Below, piece after piece: positions 34,105 through 45,398 of a stretch of DNA of 64,000 bases. Each line of letters starts with the position of its first letter. The stretch's first letter is position 1. The stretch comes from Hymenopellis radicata. Its lineage: Eukaryota > Basidiomycota > Agaricomycetes > Agaricales > Physalacriaceae. The stretch spans positions 310,001 to 374,000 of the forward strand of contig JADNRX010000007.1 in NCBI GenBank assembly GCA_015501595.1, written 5' to 3'. Position numbers and translations under genes: made by a program. The notes below the pieces were generated by a model, which worked only from the letters and a program-made list of their open reading frames with translations, was not told the origin of the DNA and did not search any database.

Positions 34105-35675
34105 ATGCCGTCGTCCACGCCAGTGTTTTCGACCCCGTTGACCACGCTGTTCAAGATTAACCATCCTGTGATGCTCGCGGGTGAGTCGGGGTGAATAGCA
34201 CTGGGATTCAATTCATCCTAAGGAATGTAGGTATGAATGTTGCTGCAGGCCCCAAGCTCGCTGCGGCCGTTACTAACGCAGGTCAGTCGATTGCTTCAAC
34301 TTGATATACTTGCCCACCAAGCAGGATTAGGTGGTATCGGCGTAATTGGAGGCGTCCGCCAATCGCCCAAGTTCCTCAAAGGCTACATCGAAGAGTTAAA
34401 AGGCTTTCTCGAAGACAAGAACGCGCCCTTTGGTGTCGACTTGCTCCTCCCACAGGTCGGCGGAAACGCACGAAAGACTAACAGGGATTACACGGACGGT
34501 CAGCTTCCCGAACTCTTGGATGTCATTATACAAGGCGGCGCTGCGTTGTTCGTGAGTGCTGTCGGTGTTCCGCCCAAGTGGGCAGTCGACAAGCTGCATG
34601 AAGCTGGGATACCTGTGATGAAGTGCGCATATGATTCAGTTTCGAGTTCTCACTGAGTTTATGTATGCTACTTAGCATGGTTGGACATCCAAGGGTAACT
34701 GTCCTGCCATAGTCAACGTCCCAGCATACTAATCTTACTATATAGCACGTCCCCAAAGCGCTTGCTCAAGGTCTGCCTGTTCAGTCCAAGTTCTCCTACT
34801 AAACCTATTGAATATACATAGGCGTCGACATCATCTGCGCGCAGGGAGGCGAAGGTGGCGGCCATACGGGCGACACGCCGTTCTCAATCCTGATACCTGC
34901 AGTCGTGGATCTCTGCAAACACGCTACAAGCCCTCTAACCGGAGAACCTGTTCTCGTCGTCGCCGCTGGAGGCGTCGCCGACGGACGGGGTTTAGCAGCT
35001 GCTCTCGCGTACACATCTTATGCTTTCCTCGCGCTAAAGCTGATTCTTCCATAGCTACGGCGCATCGGGTGTCTGGGTAGGGACGCGCTTCGTAGCCAGC
35101 GAGGAAGCGGGTGCGCCTCAGAAGCACAAGGATGCGGTCCTCAACGCTAGCTATGACGACGTGATCCGAACTACGATATACACGGGTCGGCCACTGCATG
35201 TGTACAAGACGCCTTACATCGTTGACTGGTGAGGATTTGTTTCACTTGTTTACCAGGATGGGGTGTAACCTGGATATAGGGAAACCAAGCGGCGACAAGA
35301 GCTTGAAACGCTCACCTCGCAGGGAAAGATACCTCATGAAGTCGAAGTTCAAAGTCACCCAGAGAAATCGATGACGGAACGCATGTGTATGATTCATCTC
35401 TGGCATTAATTTCCTTCGCTGTCGTTGACACTTTGTTAGGGTTGATTGGAAAGGTAGCTGGATCAGTACATGTGTGTAGTCGTCTTCTATCCGAATACAA
35501 TGCTGATCTGATTGCAAATCCATAGGATATCAAGCCGGCGAAGGAAATGTACAGTGTTCCTAGTTTCCTTTAGTCTACTACTAACAGATGTCCTAGTGTC
35601 GACGAGTTGGTATTGACAGCTGCGAAGAGTTTACAAACCGCGACAAAACTTGTCGTGCCTCACTCTAAACTTTAA
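34105..35675 (+). CDS. Nitronate monooxygenase, copy 2 (intact)
   Basis: Close paralogue of the gene at 29644. Exons: 34105-34180, 34231-34281, 34331-34622, 34676-34694, 34746-34770, 34822-35008, 35055-35228, 35280-35386, 35440-35471, 35526-35548, 35597-35675; 354 residues in consistent frame. Shared blocks are VTNAGGIGVIGGVRQSPKFL, PFGVDLLLPQVGGNARKT, CAQGGEGGGHTGDTP, SPLTGEPVLVVAAGGVADG, YGASGVWVGTRFVAS and DIKPAKE. It has one intron more than copy 1, after TNAG. Two AGs near 34324 and 34330 could both serve as acceptor; the second gives the family sequence. Such enzymes protect against nitronate toxins and some act in nitro-compound metabolism. Confidence 0.93.
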
Positions 35676-35727
35676 GCATTGCATAACGAAAGTGTAATAT
35701 TAACTATGTATTACTGTCTCGCCACGC

Positions 35728-36855
35728 CTACGCTGTTGCTGTTGCTGGTGCGGGCGCACGTATGGACCTATGGCGCCACTTTGTCAACCAGCTTAGATTG
35801 TAACCCCCACTTTTGGCTGCCAACAAGTCCGTCGCGCGCAAATAGCGCTTCAACCATTGCGATCCCAATGACCTCCGTTCTACCCATGACATGACCTTCC
35901 GAACCTCAACTCTGTTCTTCCGAGCCCTCCTCTTTGAGGTCTCCGGCTTTGGCTTCTTGAAAGCAATCTTTTTGCGCATCTCAGCAAGCAATCCGACCGC
36001 GATGACCTTGTTGCTCGTTTTGATACTCGCCGCGCTCACGATTGCACCCGCGACGAGATCTTGTTCTACAGGGCAAAGGTCGTGGGCCGGGCGATAGGCC
36101 GCGACCGTGAGCACGTCTTGGTGCATACGATGGCGGTATAGACTGTGCATCAGCCGTTGGGCCGCGGTTTGGGAGAGCCTGAAGTGATAGCGGGGCAGGT
36201 TTCCAAAGACTTTGACTGCCAGTTGGGGGCACCCCAACGTGTCACAACGTCCTACAGAGTCCATGAGCGAATGATATGATAGAGACCAACTAGTTTCTGT
36301 ACGCACTGACAAACTCCTCCGCAACGTGGCCCTCGAATTTATGGTCGTACGTCACGGACCAAGAGGCAGGAGCTCTGCAATTTGCTCGAGCTGCGCGGGC
36401 GTCGAACTGAGCTGCACAAGCTGCGAGAAGGCGGTCTTGCGCACGTATGGCGGGTGCTTGAGGAGTGATCTCTTCTGTGCACCGGTGGCCGTTAAGCGGG
36501 GGGTAACGAATTGGAGGAGGCTGTTATATTTCGCGATCCGTTTAGCAGGGGGCATCTTGCGCGCATCCTTCTTGGACACCGTGGGGGTGGTGGCCGCTTT
36601 CTTGGGCTGCGGCGCCTTGGGCTTGGCGACACTATCTCCGAAGAGGTCGCCGTCGCTGTCTTCGGTAAAAGAGGTCATCATCGAACGCGTCGTGAGTCGA
36701 TTTCTTTTTGGCCAACGCTGTATGTTGTTGGGGATTAGCTGAAAATAAAATAGAGCTGGAATAGTCGCACCGGCTGGAGTCGAATGCACAAAGCGCGTGC
36801 ATGGGCGCTGAATGGCAGCGCGAACTGAAAAGCAAGCGCGCAGCACGCTTGTCAT
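35728..36855 (-). CDS. Putative mitochondrial protein of unknown function
   Basis: Family not recognised. Exons 36771-36855, 36307-36717 and 35728-36251 give 339 residues. The N-terminus MTSVLRACFSVRAAIQRP is Arg-rich and amphipathic, a typical mitochondrial presequence. Then come a charged linker, a helical segment (SLLQFVTPRLTATGAQKRS), FVRRCDTLGCPQLAVKVFGN and a very basic C-terminus (KRRARKNRVEVRKVMSW), suggesting RNA or ribosome contact (inference). Two small shifts are needed: one T too many at 36667-36670 (AAAA on the plus strand; DDDLF to TEDSDGD) and one base missing near 36361 (LLPL to WSVTYDHKF). They cancel, so exon lengths stay consistent. Confidence 0.65.
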
Positions 36856-37075
36856 CGTCGCGGTCAAGAAAAAAGGTTGCAGGTGGATAGGTCGGGCCGA
36901 GCCGGTAAGGTTATTTTCTATATGTGGAATTCCCTCCCAAATTTGGACTCAACGCCCGCGCTGCTGACGCGAGTCATCTCTAATCAAAGATTACAACCAT
37001 ATCGTTCAGCTGAAGCTGATTGAGAATGTTTAGAGACTCAAGGTATAATTTCGATAGAGGGTATATATACATCGG

Positions 37076-38280
37076 TCAATAGATATGAGCGTCGAGCCGT
37101 CCGCCCACCAAAGCCCCGTTCAAACCTACAACACCTCTCCTTCCCCACTCTCCTCCAGTGTTGCCTCCAAATCCAAATACACGAATCCTCGCCTCGACAC
37201 CTAGAGCAGAATGATCCGCAGCCGGGACGTCGAAAGAAAGCCCAGCAGCGATGAAGGTTGAACGCCTGTTGTATACCATGAGCTCAAGGTCGGTATCCAA
37301 GGAAAGATCAAAATTTACCTAACTAAATGGGCAGCAGGTGAGTACGACGACGCCGTGACACCACTGCGAGGAGTGTGGCGCCAGAAGGGGGTCGGCCGGT
37401 GCAAAGGTGGAGCAGGAAACATAACATCCCGGTCCATCTTGATGCGACGCGGCTTGGGCTTGTTCGGGAGTGAAGAGAGCGTCATGCTGCGTTTGCGCCG
37501 GTGGGACGAGGGAGATAAAACTAATGCTCCTTCAGAGATGGTGGCCGGAAACGTCTCAACCACAGAGGTGGATGGTATAGGCGGTAATGAGAACTCTGTT
37601 ACTGGCGACGTCGCACGCGCCGGCGGTGCACTCTTCGACCTCGTAGATCGATGCCCGACTCGCCGCCCTTCATTCATTGTCCTTCCTTGCCACTCTGGTT
37701 GCTTTCCTTTACCAGAAGCAAAGTAATCCTGTGCCGAGTCTTTAAAGGACTCTGGCTCCTCCACAAAAGACCGTCGCCACATATGCTTGCCTGACGTTGG
37801 GCTGCGGGGGATCGGTGTAGGCGTTCCAGGCGAACGAGGTGTAGTGGGAGTGGAGGAGGATACGGGCGGTGTAGACAAGGACGACGTGGAAGAAGATGGT
37901 GAGCTGGGAGTCAGAGGGGGTGGGCGGCGCTTGACACTCGGACTGGGAGGTGCTCCGTACCCATACCCATAGGACTGACGCCGGTTTGGGCTCCCATTGA
38001 TGCTGCTGATGCTTCCATTAAGAGACGCATATCCGTCGTTCATTCCCTTGCTCAGGCCGCTCGCCGAGTCGTTCGCATACGAAGCTCTCCTGCTCCCATT
38101 TTCATCCGTACTTGCCTCAGTTAGGGCACTGGTGGAAGCCGAGCCAGTAGTATACCAGGTCGTTCTCTTGCTTCCCAGATACGCGCTGCGATTGATGTTT
38201 GCGCCAGGTCCAAGACTTTGCCGCTTCGCAGGGAAAGCAGGTAGCGCTGTGCGCGATGAGAGGTCTGTGAGATCCGCCAT
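37076..38280 (-). CDS. Unknown Ser/Pro-rich, probably disordered protein
   Basis: Not recognised. Exon 37319-38280 plus exon 37076-37265, joined by a 53 nt GT-AG intron, give 383 residues in one frame. The start is MADLTDLSSRTALPAFPAKR. Most of the protein is Ser, Pro, Thr, Gly and Arg with short repeats of proline-directed sites (SPSVKRRPPPLTPSSPSS), as in regulatory phosphoproteins. The last 60 residues are different: they look folded, with GLSFDVPAADHSALGVEARI and VFGFGGNTGG. No membrane segment or signal peptide. Confidence 0.65.
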
Positions 38281-38893
38281 GTTTTTCTGTCTTTCAGGGT
38301 CAGCACAGCGCTCAAATCATAAATGGACGACGATAACGCACAGTTGTCCCTATATCGAAATGAGCGTCGTTATGCAAAGCCTTCTCAATCCTCCAAGGCA
38401 GGCTTTCGTGTGTATAAAGGGTATTTTCGTGAGAATTAGTACTGTCTGGGTATCCCTGTCTTTGGGACTGAGCGAGGCGCCTGCAGCTCAGACAAACAAC
38501 GTACCTATTATCCTAGATCCTTCTCGTGGAGAGCCACGTATCACCAGATTCACAAGCCAGCGCCCGTCGTCGTACTTGATCCTATTCCAGTCCGTCAAGC
38601 CCGGCGTTTGCGCAGGTATGGTGGTGGGAAGAAGCAAGTGCACTGTGCCAAGTCTATCAGGGCCGATGCAAAACAGGTACTTTTCATTTCCTCTCACGTT
38701 CCGCGGGAAACTTTTTATCTTGATAACTCACAAAATGGTTGTTTTTGGTTGTAAGATACTCATGTCAAGGACGGCTCGTTGAACACTGACAGCAAAAGTT
38801 CTCAGCGTGAATAATTAGGGAGACGGAGACCGAAACCCCGATAGCCTGATCGGCCAACCCCTCCGGATTTGGCTTTCTTTGCCTTGCGCATTC
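38281..38893. other. Divergent intergenic region, no gene seen
   Basis: Shared upstream region of the minus-strand gene starting at 38280 and the plus-strand gene starting at 38894. No clear TATA box or repeat. Confidence 0.5.
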
Positions 38894-39739
38894 ATGAGTG
38901 GTCGACTTGCATCCTTTCGAGGACCCTCAACACCAACATCGTCGCCTGTTCAGCAGCGCCAGCCTAATACTCCGAAATCACCCGCTCGCGCGACAGAGTC
39001 GACATACCATAGGAAATTGCGCAATTGTCTACAGGAGCTGAAGGGAATAGCAGAAACATGGGATGACTTGGTGCTTATCGACGGTCTAAAGGCTGTAAAA
39101 AGTCTAGTGGATACGCGAACCGAACTGGAGTATGCCACGCCACCGTCGTCTGGGCTCTACTTAATCTGACGGTGGACAGCAATACCCTCGCGTTGCTACC
39201 TGATCGACGTCCAAGAACGCGCGTCGTTGGTCCCCAACTCATCATCATGGACAAGCGGATCGTCGAGTTGGATTCAGTCTTGTCAAAATTGGTACGATAA
39301 ACCTTCCTTCACTTTGTCTCGCTCACCGTCTAGATCTTTAGCAAAAACAATTCCGGAAAATGAACTCTGTGATTGACGCGATGGAGGCTCTCGTCGCCGA
39401 CGCGCATAAAAACAAGGGCTGGCACTGGGTACAGAACGAACCTCTATGGATAACGTGGTCGCTGGAGAAATTCGGTTCGTGGAACTTGCTTCCAACGTCG
39501 AGCCGCTGATCGTACTCTTTCTTCTAGTATCATCCATCCCAGAAATAATCCCAGCATATCACCGCGAGCTCGACACCCATGTCAAACTCGTTGATCTTCT
39601 TCGGAGCCATTCAGTATCTTTTGAGGTCTCTCGTAACGCCGTCTCCAAATGGTCAGAGCAACCTTGGATAGAAGATAACGGTTGGGATGCCAAGTGGGAA
39701 GATATATGCGCAGCGGAAATCGAGCGCTGGGATTCCTGA
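38894..39739 (+). CDS. Unknown conserved-looking coiled protein
   Basis: Not assigned to a family. Exons 38894-39129, 39180-39291, 39342-39474 and 39528-39739 give 230 residues with correct phases. The first 40 residues are Ser/Pro-rich (SFRGPSTPTSSPVQQRQ). The remainder is helical: KLRNCLQELKGIAETWDDL, MDKRIVELDSVLSKLQKQF, MNSVIDAMEALVADAHKNKG, then a Trp-rich block WHWVQNEPLWITWSLEKF, PEIIPAYHREL and a final WDAKWEDICAAEIERWDS. Distribution of Trp and heptads suggests a compact protein-interaction module. No transmembrane or targeting segment. Confidence 0.7.
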
Positions 39740-41305
39740 GCGAGTCCGTCAACAACCTCATCATTACATGACGACCTGTACTTACTATTGAATCCTTTTA
39801 GTTAAACATTTCCTCGAGATTCCAAGTATCGTTCTTTGTTCGGCGTTTCTGCCAGCTGTTTCCTGTCTACTCCACTCCAAGTCGTCCAATACAACTGCCA
39901 TATCGTCATGGGCGCCGTCTTCGAATTCAAAATTGTGCCTAGCTACACGTTGTGGTCACTACCTTACACAGCGGCCAATATACAACACCCTGGTGGCGAT
40001 CGGTTCGACTGTCTTTCTGCAGCTCGCGTAAGTATACATTGTACTTGGCTCGGGCTCGTACCGTTGACAGGCATGAAGCGATCGTGATTCGTTTTTACCT
40101 CAGCGCGCAGTTTATGGCAACCCAGGTATCTGGATATCACTGATCAGGAGCGAGAAGAAACCAAGCATTGACCTGTTCTTGTGCGAATACCTTACGACTC
40201 CGAAGGTCCCCGTACTCACGTCTGGCGGCTGATGTGGGAAACGAACCTTGTCTCCACTCTCCAGCTGACGATCTAAAGGGCTCATGTGTATCCCCCACAT
40301 TGCACTCCCGAAAAGCTGGTCCGTGCATCCTTCAAACGGTGTCCAACTGCCCCTTCTATTTGTCCATCTGAGTAGACATGAGGTACTCCCGGTAGACTTT
40401 CGACACGAATCTTGTGTTTCGAATACCTCGGGTGCGTCAAGGGCGCCTATCTTGCCCTCATACAGAGGTAAGTACTTCGGAGAGACTGATGTGACGGCCA
40501 TCGCAATCAATGTTGCGAGATCGGAGCTTGATGATGATAATATTCATCGCGACGACTCGACGCGTCCTTTGGAAGAACCAGCTATGGCACGACGTGTCTC
40601 GGCTGATAACATTGTCTGGATCGCGCGAATGCCACCATTTACGATAACCTGCGTGGCTTCGTCAGTGAAAGAACATTACGCATCGTAAATCTTTCACGAC
40701 ATGTCCGCGGTACTCAAAGGATCGTGCACAGGGCTAGCCTTTTCAAGGTGTGCATACGTGTTCGAACTTTGAGGTACATCGGCCTGGCTCCTGTTATTGA
40801 AGGTGTAGCAGTGACTAGCGAACCAGTCCCATTCAAAACACTTGATACAATGGATTGTCATCGGTTGGCCGATTTGGACTGGCTCGAGTATACTACATAG
40901 TTATGCGAGATTCCTTACCTCGGTACGCTGGGCAAAAGATACAGGTTTTCAGATGTTAAGACACAAATAGCGCAATTATACTAGTCTTTTGAAGTTTAAT
41001 TACTCAGTTCGTAGTACTTCGTGGCGGCTCTCAGTCAAATTTGCTCTGAGCGATTTGGAGCTTGAGTTCGGTTTCCCTTCTCTTGTGATGTACTACATCA
41101 ACCCTTGAAAGGGTGGTTGAGGAAGTGCACTCAATTCAATGCTTGGAGTCGGACTGCTTACTTCGTTACCTCGTACCGGGTTAGCACATTGCCTGTAAGC
41201 CGCGCCGTGAAGTCAGGAAGGTTATCGGACTTGAAAATGGATTACTTATAAGATCCTGTGCTGTTGTCGTGACGCTCTTGCCAGCAAGACCTGGTGTATT
41301 CCTGA
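39740..41305. other. Intergenic 1.6 kb, no gene assigned
   Basis: Short open stretches on both strands (for example plus 39909-40030, with a GT-AG-like border at about 40029) could not be extended into a gene. No repeat or RNA gene recognised. Confidence 0.4.
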
Positions 41306-42539
41306 ATGTCTGCCTTCCGTTCAGCCATACCCAGTGATATCTGTAACGTGGATGGCTTAGTTGCCGTAGTGACTGGAGGAGGGAGTGGTAAGACGAACCC
41401 ATCGACTTATTTGATGAGGTATTGACTTCGTAGGCATCGGCTTAATCATGGCGACCGCCCTCGAAAACAATGGAGCGACGGTGTATATTATTGGACGTCG
41501 TATGCATTTGTTGGAGAAGGCTGCTACGGAAAACAACGTAAGGGCCTGCTTTCTCCAGTAAAACTCGTACCAACCGTCAGCGGCAGAAATTCAACAAGAT
41601 CATTCCTGTGCAAGGTGATCTCACCGACCGCGATAGTTTGCTTTCTGTTGTTGAGATTGTTCGTTCCAAGCAGGGTCACATCGACCTGCTGGTGAATAAC
41701 GCAGGAATAGCCAAGAACCTCTACAGCCACCCTCTTCCGTCGCCTTCGGAGAACGAGGCAGATCGGCCACCCACTCCACCACAGACAGAAGTATCCTCAC
41801 CGCCAGCCTCACCGACGGCTTCAATCCATATCCCGTCCATCAAGAAATTCCAATCCTCCTTATGGGATACCGGCTCCCCCGACGACTTTGCCCAAGTGTT
41901 CGCTACCAACGTCACGGCACCTTACTACACCACCGTTGCTTTCCTGGATCTGCTCCACCAGGGAAATATTCGAAAACAGATCCAGGCGAGGACACACGGC
42001 GATACCTCCGACTTTTCACGTCCGCCCTACCATTCTTCGCAGGTGCTTACGGTATCGTCGTCGGGTGCATTCCGTTTGGACGCAAAAGTTCTGTCCATGT
42101 CTTACACGCTGTCCAAGAGCGCGTGCAACCACCTAGGCAAGGTCATGGCAAACCTGCTTGTACCGTGGGGCATCCGCAGCAACATCATTGCTCCGGGTGT
42201 TTGGCCAAGTGGTGAGGAACATCCGCAAGAGTATATGACGGCGTATAGTATTTCTAATTTCGGGGTCGCAGAGATGACTGCCTCTGCAGTGGCTGATTCT
42301 AGTTCGAGGCTCGATCCAGACTTGTTGTGTCAAGATGTTCCGCTCAAGCGAGCTGGGACGGAGGAGGTAAAGCGTCGTGTTCGCCGGTTCCGTAGTGTTG
42401 ATGTAAAAACTAGGATATGGCGGGAGCGATATTATTCCTGGCCAGTCGGGCAGGGGCGTACATGAACGGCAGTGTATTCGTAGCGGATGGCGGACGTTCC
42501 AACGCTTACTTGGGAGGGGGTGCGAGCAGCTACATTTGA
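41306..42539 (+). CDS. Short-chain dehydrogenase/reductase
   Basis: NAD(P)-dependent oxidoreductase with a Rossmann fold. Exons 41306-41387, 41434-41537, 41587-42366 and 42414-42539; 363 residues, consistent frame. Motifs: TGGGSGIG (cofactor binding, split by intron 1), GDLTDRDSL, NNAG, the catalytic Ser in SSSGAF, YTLSKSACNHL (catalytic YxxxK), and a C-terminal GSVFVADGG. Between NNAGIA and FATNVTAPYY is an insertion of about 60 Pro/Ser-rich residues, unusual for the family and probably a surface loop. The substrate is unknown. It resembles rhamnolipid-biosynthesis (RhlG)-like SDRs often annotated in fungi. Confidence 0.9.
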
Positions 42540-42693
42540 AGCGTCGTGGTCGGGTAAAGAGGATCACAAACGGAATATACGGATACCATGTACGAAAGAG
42601 TTCAAGTCCAAGTTTGGTTGTTTGTTCGCCGCGCCGATGAACAACAGTGCTGTCAAAATTTGTGATCTAAAATTAACCCTGCTCACATCAATC

Positions 42694-44158
42694 ATGGCAA
42701 GAAAACGCAAGAACAGGACTCATCTCAAGGGAGCCGCGACTGAATCCGCATCGTCGCAGACTGGCGTACCGAAATCGTTTGTCATAAAGCATGGCCAAGT
42801 GGGGTCGTCAATTGCGCAACTCGTCCGTGACATCAGAAAAGTTATGGAACCCAACACTGCGAGCCGATTGAAGGTACGTTTACAGTGGTAAACTGGATTT
42901 TCTTGCTCACAGAATACAGGAACGGAATCGAAATAAACTCAAAGATTACCTGACCATGGCTCCTGCTCTTCAAGTCACACATCTATTGGCTTTTACTCTT
43001 ACACCGCTCGCTCCCTCCATGCGCATCGTTCGTCTGACCAACGGTCCAACTCTCAGTTTTAGGATCGAGAGGTACAGTCTGATCAAGGATGTCTTGAATA
43101 CCTCGAAAAGGACTCGCAGTATTGGCATGGAGTATCTTAGTCCTCCTCTGGTACGCGTTGTAACAGATCGTAACAATATACAACTAACATTGAATACTAG
43201 CTCGTATTAGCATCCTTCCCACCCGCATCACCAACGACACCTCCCCACATACCCCTACTCATGAAAGCCTTCCAATCCCTCTTTCCCCCACTGTCACCCA
43301 AAACTTTGACATTATCCACTGCTCGACGCGTTGTTCTCGTTTCCTACAATGCAGAGCGTGGTACCGTCGAATGGCGACATTATATCATTACCGTCAAAGC
43401 TTACGGTGTTTCTCGACGCATCCGTAAGATTTTGGACGGTACCTCGAAAGCCGCTTCATCTTCAGGCATCTTGGATCTTGGAAATGAGAAAGATGTCGCG
43501 GACTTTTTGTTGCGCAAGAAAGGCGAACCTGGTCCTGACGGTTATGAAAGCGCAGCATCTTCTACCGAGAGTGTCGCTGGGGACGACGGAGATGCCGTCG
43601 ATTTGGCGGATGACTACGTCGGAAGGAACAACAAGAAGGGATCGAGGAGAGCTGTTCGCCTGGATGAGGTCGGTCCCCGGATGGAATTAAAACTCATCAA
43701 AATCACCGAGGGTGTACCAGGACGAGAGGGTGGCGTCATCTATCATGAATTTGGTGTGTATCTCAAGAGGCTTTTCTTTGGCAGTCCCTGATGGCACAAT
43801 TTTCACAGTTAAAAAGTCGAAGAAGGAAGTGGCCGAGTTGAGAGCTGCGCACGCCGCGAAAGAAAAGTTGCGCAAAGAACGCCGCGAGGAACAGGCGCGA
43901 AATGTTGCGAGGAAGAAGGAGGGAAAGTCATCTGCAGCAGAAGGAGATGAAGACGGTGATGATGAGGAGGACGTTGACATGTCGGATGCACCTGACGATG
44001 ACGAGGACTTTGATGATGAGGCAGGGTGGGATGACGAGGAAGAGATTAGTGAAGGTGAGGACGAAGAAGAAGATGACGACGAGGGGGCGCAAGAGAGCAG
44101 TGAGGATGAAGATCAACGTCCGCCTTCCAAAAAGCCCAAACTGCGTAGTAAGCGATGA
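42694..44158 (+). CDS. SSF1: Brix-domain ribosome biogenesis protein (Ssf1/PPAN)
   Basis: Nucleolar factor for 27S pre-rRNA processing and 60S assembly. Exons 42694-42873, 42920-43150, 43201-43753 and 43809-44158; 437 residues. Start MARKRKNRTHLK. The Brix domain opens with PKSFVIKHGQVGSSIAQLVR and continues with MRIVRLTNGPTLSFRIERYS and RRVVLVSYNAERGTVEWRHY. It closes with RMELKLIKITEGV. The C-terminus is a Lys/Arg helix (KEKLRKERREEQARNVARKK) and a very acidic tail with several DDDE clusters before a basic end (KKPKLRSKR). Everything fits the Ssf/Peter Pan family. Confidence 0.95.
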
Positions 44159-45398
44159 TTTTGTCATAATTTTGAGTCGCGTCTTTCGTTCTACTCTGCG
44201 CCCGGTCTATTTCGTCGCGGTTCTGCGGGGTCCAGATTCAAGTATCGAATATTCCTCTCGGTCAAGTTTAGATTCGTTGAAATGTTCTGTGAACATCGAC
44301 ATCTCGCAGGCGCTCATGTTGGAGCATCTCGGTGACTGAATAGATGTCCAAAATTTAACCTCCCATAGGAATGTTAGTCAATCGCAGTGGACTCTACTTC
44401 AATGGTCTACAATTGGAGCATTGACAACGACAATAGCTTGGCTCGAACTACCCTCTGATTTATCATTTCACCGATATCACTCTTGGTTCGTCGTCTTTAC
44501 TTGTCATGCCTCTACACATTTTAACTGGAGGTATTTTGCATATAGTCTGCTCTTCATGCCGGCTGTATGTCGTGGTGCCGTAGAGGGCACGATATGTACC
44601 TACTCTCGAACTCAAGACGCTTCCACCGTTAAGAGCGACTTTTCGGCCACAGGAAGACAAACACCGGGAGACTGATACCCAGTTGCGGAGCCTGTGTACC
44701 CGTCTCCGAAGCAGTACAAGCCACGACGCAGCTTCCCCGTTGTTGAAATGCCAATAAGATGCAGGAGTCCGCTTCGACATCACGGTGTACTTCTGGATCT
44801 CCTTCAAGTTCCACCACGAGTTAGCGCTTGACATGTCCCGCGCGCGCCAAGTTGTCACTGTTAGGCGTACTCCTGGCAGGAACCATCCGGCTCGACGATT
44901 GATTGTATTCGAATCTGATCAGCAAGGCGGTTGTGGAGGCTCTACTAAACGGGTGGAAGAATTTAGCATTTCTGTGTGCGACTTGTGGCAACCGCAAGGC
45001 TGTACAGCAGCGTAGAATTAAAAGTGCGTGCTTTTGAGTACCCTGTTTCGTTAGACATTCCACCTTCTGGAGATGAAGTTGCCTGTTCAAAGCGACATGT
45101 GCTACAACTCTATCTTTTATTGATGTGCTGTTAAAGCCTTGCACTCTCACCTCGAGTCCTTCATACGGATCTTGTTCATGTCCGTCGCGGAGTAAAAGGC
45201 GTGTCTGGATATCAGCATCGTGTTCGAGCACGGATAAGAGAAAAGTGACCCACTGACCCAGACCTTGCGGCGGGAGTTGCCGCGTGCCATCAGCCTCGTG
45301 TAAACAGCGTGTTGAGCAAAAAAAGCCGAAGGTTGGTGTGTGTTCCGCCACATCAACGTTTATCTCGTTCCCTCTCTGTTTCCACTACTACGTTCGCC
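44159..45398. other. Intergenic 1.2 kb, no gene assigned
   Basis: A minus-strand open stretch of about 530 nt (44821-45351) overlaps the promoter of the next gene. It has no motif, no splice structure and low-quality composition, so I treat it as chance. The 3' part must hold the EDC4 promoter. Confidence 0.45.

Noticed and set aside
44821..45351. 177-codon open frame on the minus strand upstream of the EDC4-like gene
   Set aside because: No motif, no introns unlike its neighbours, and it covers the promoter of a well-supported gene.
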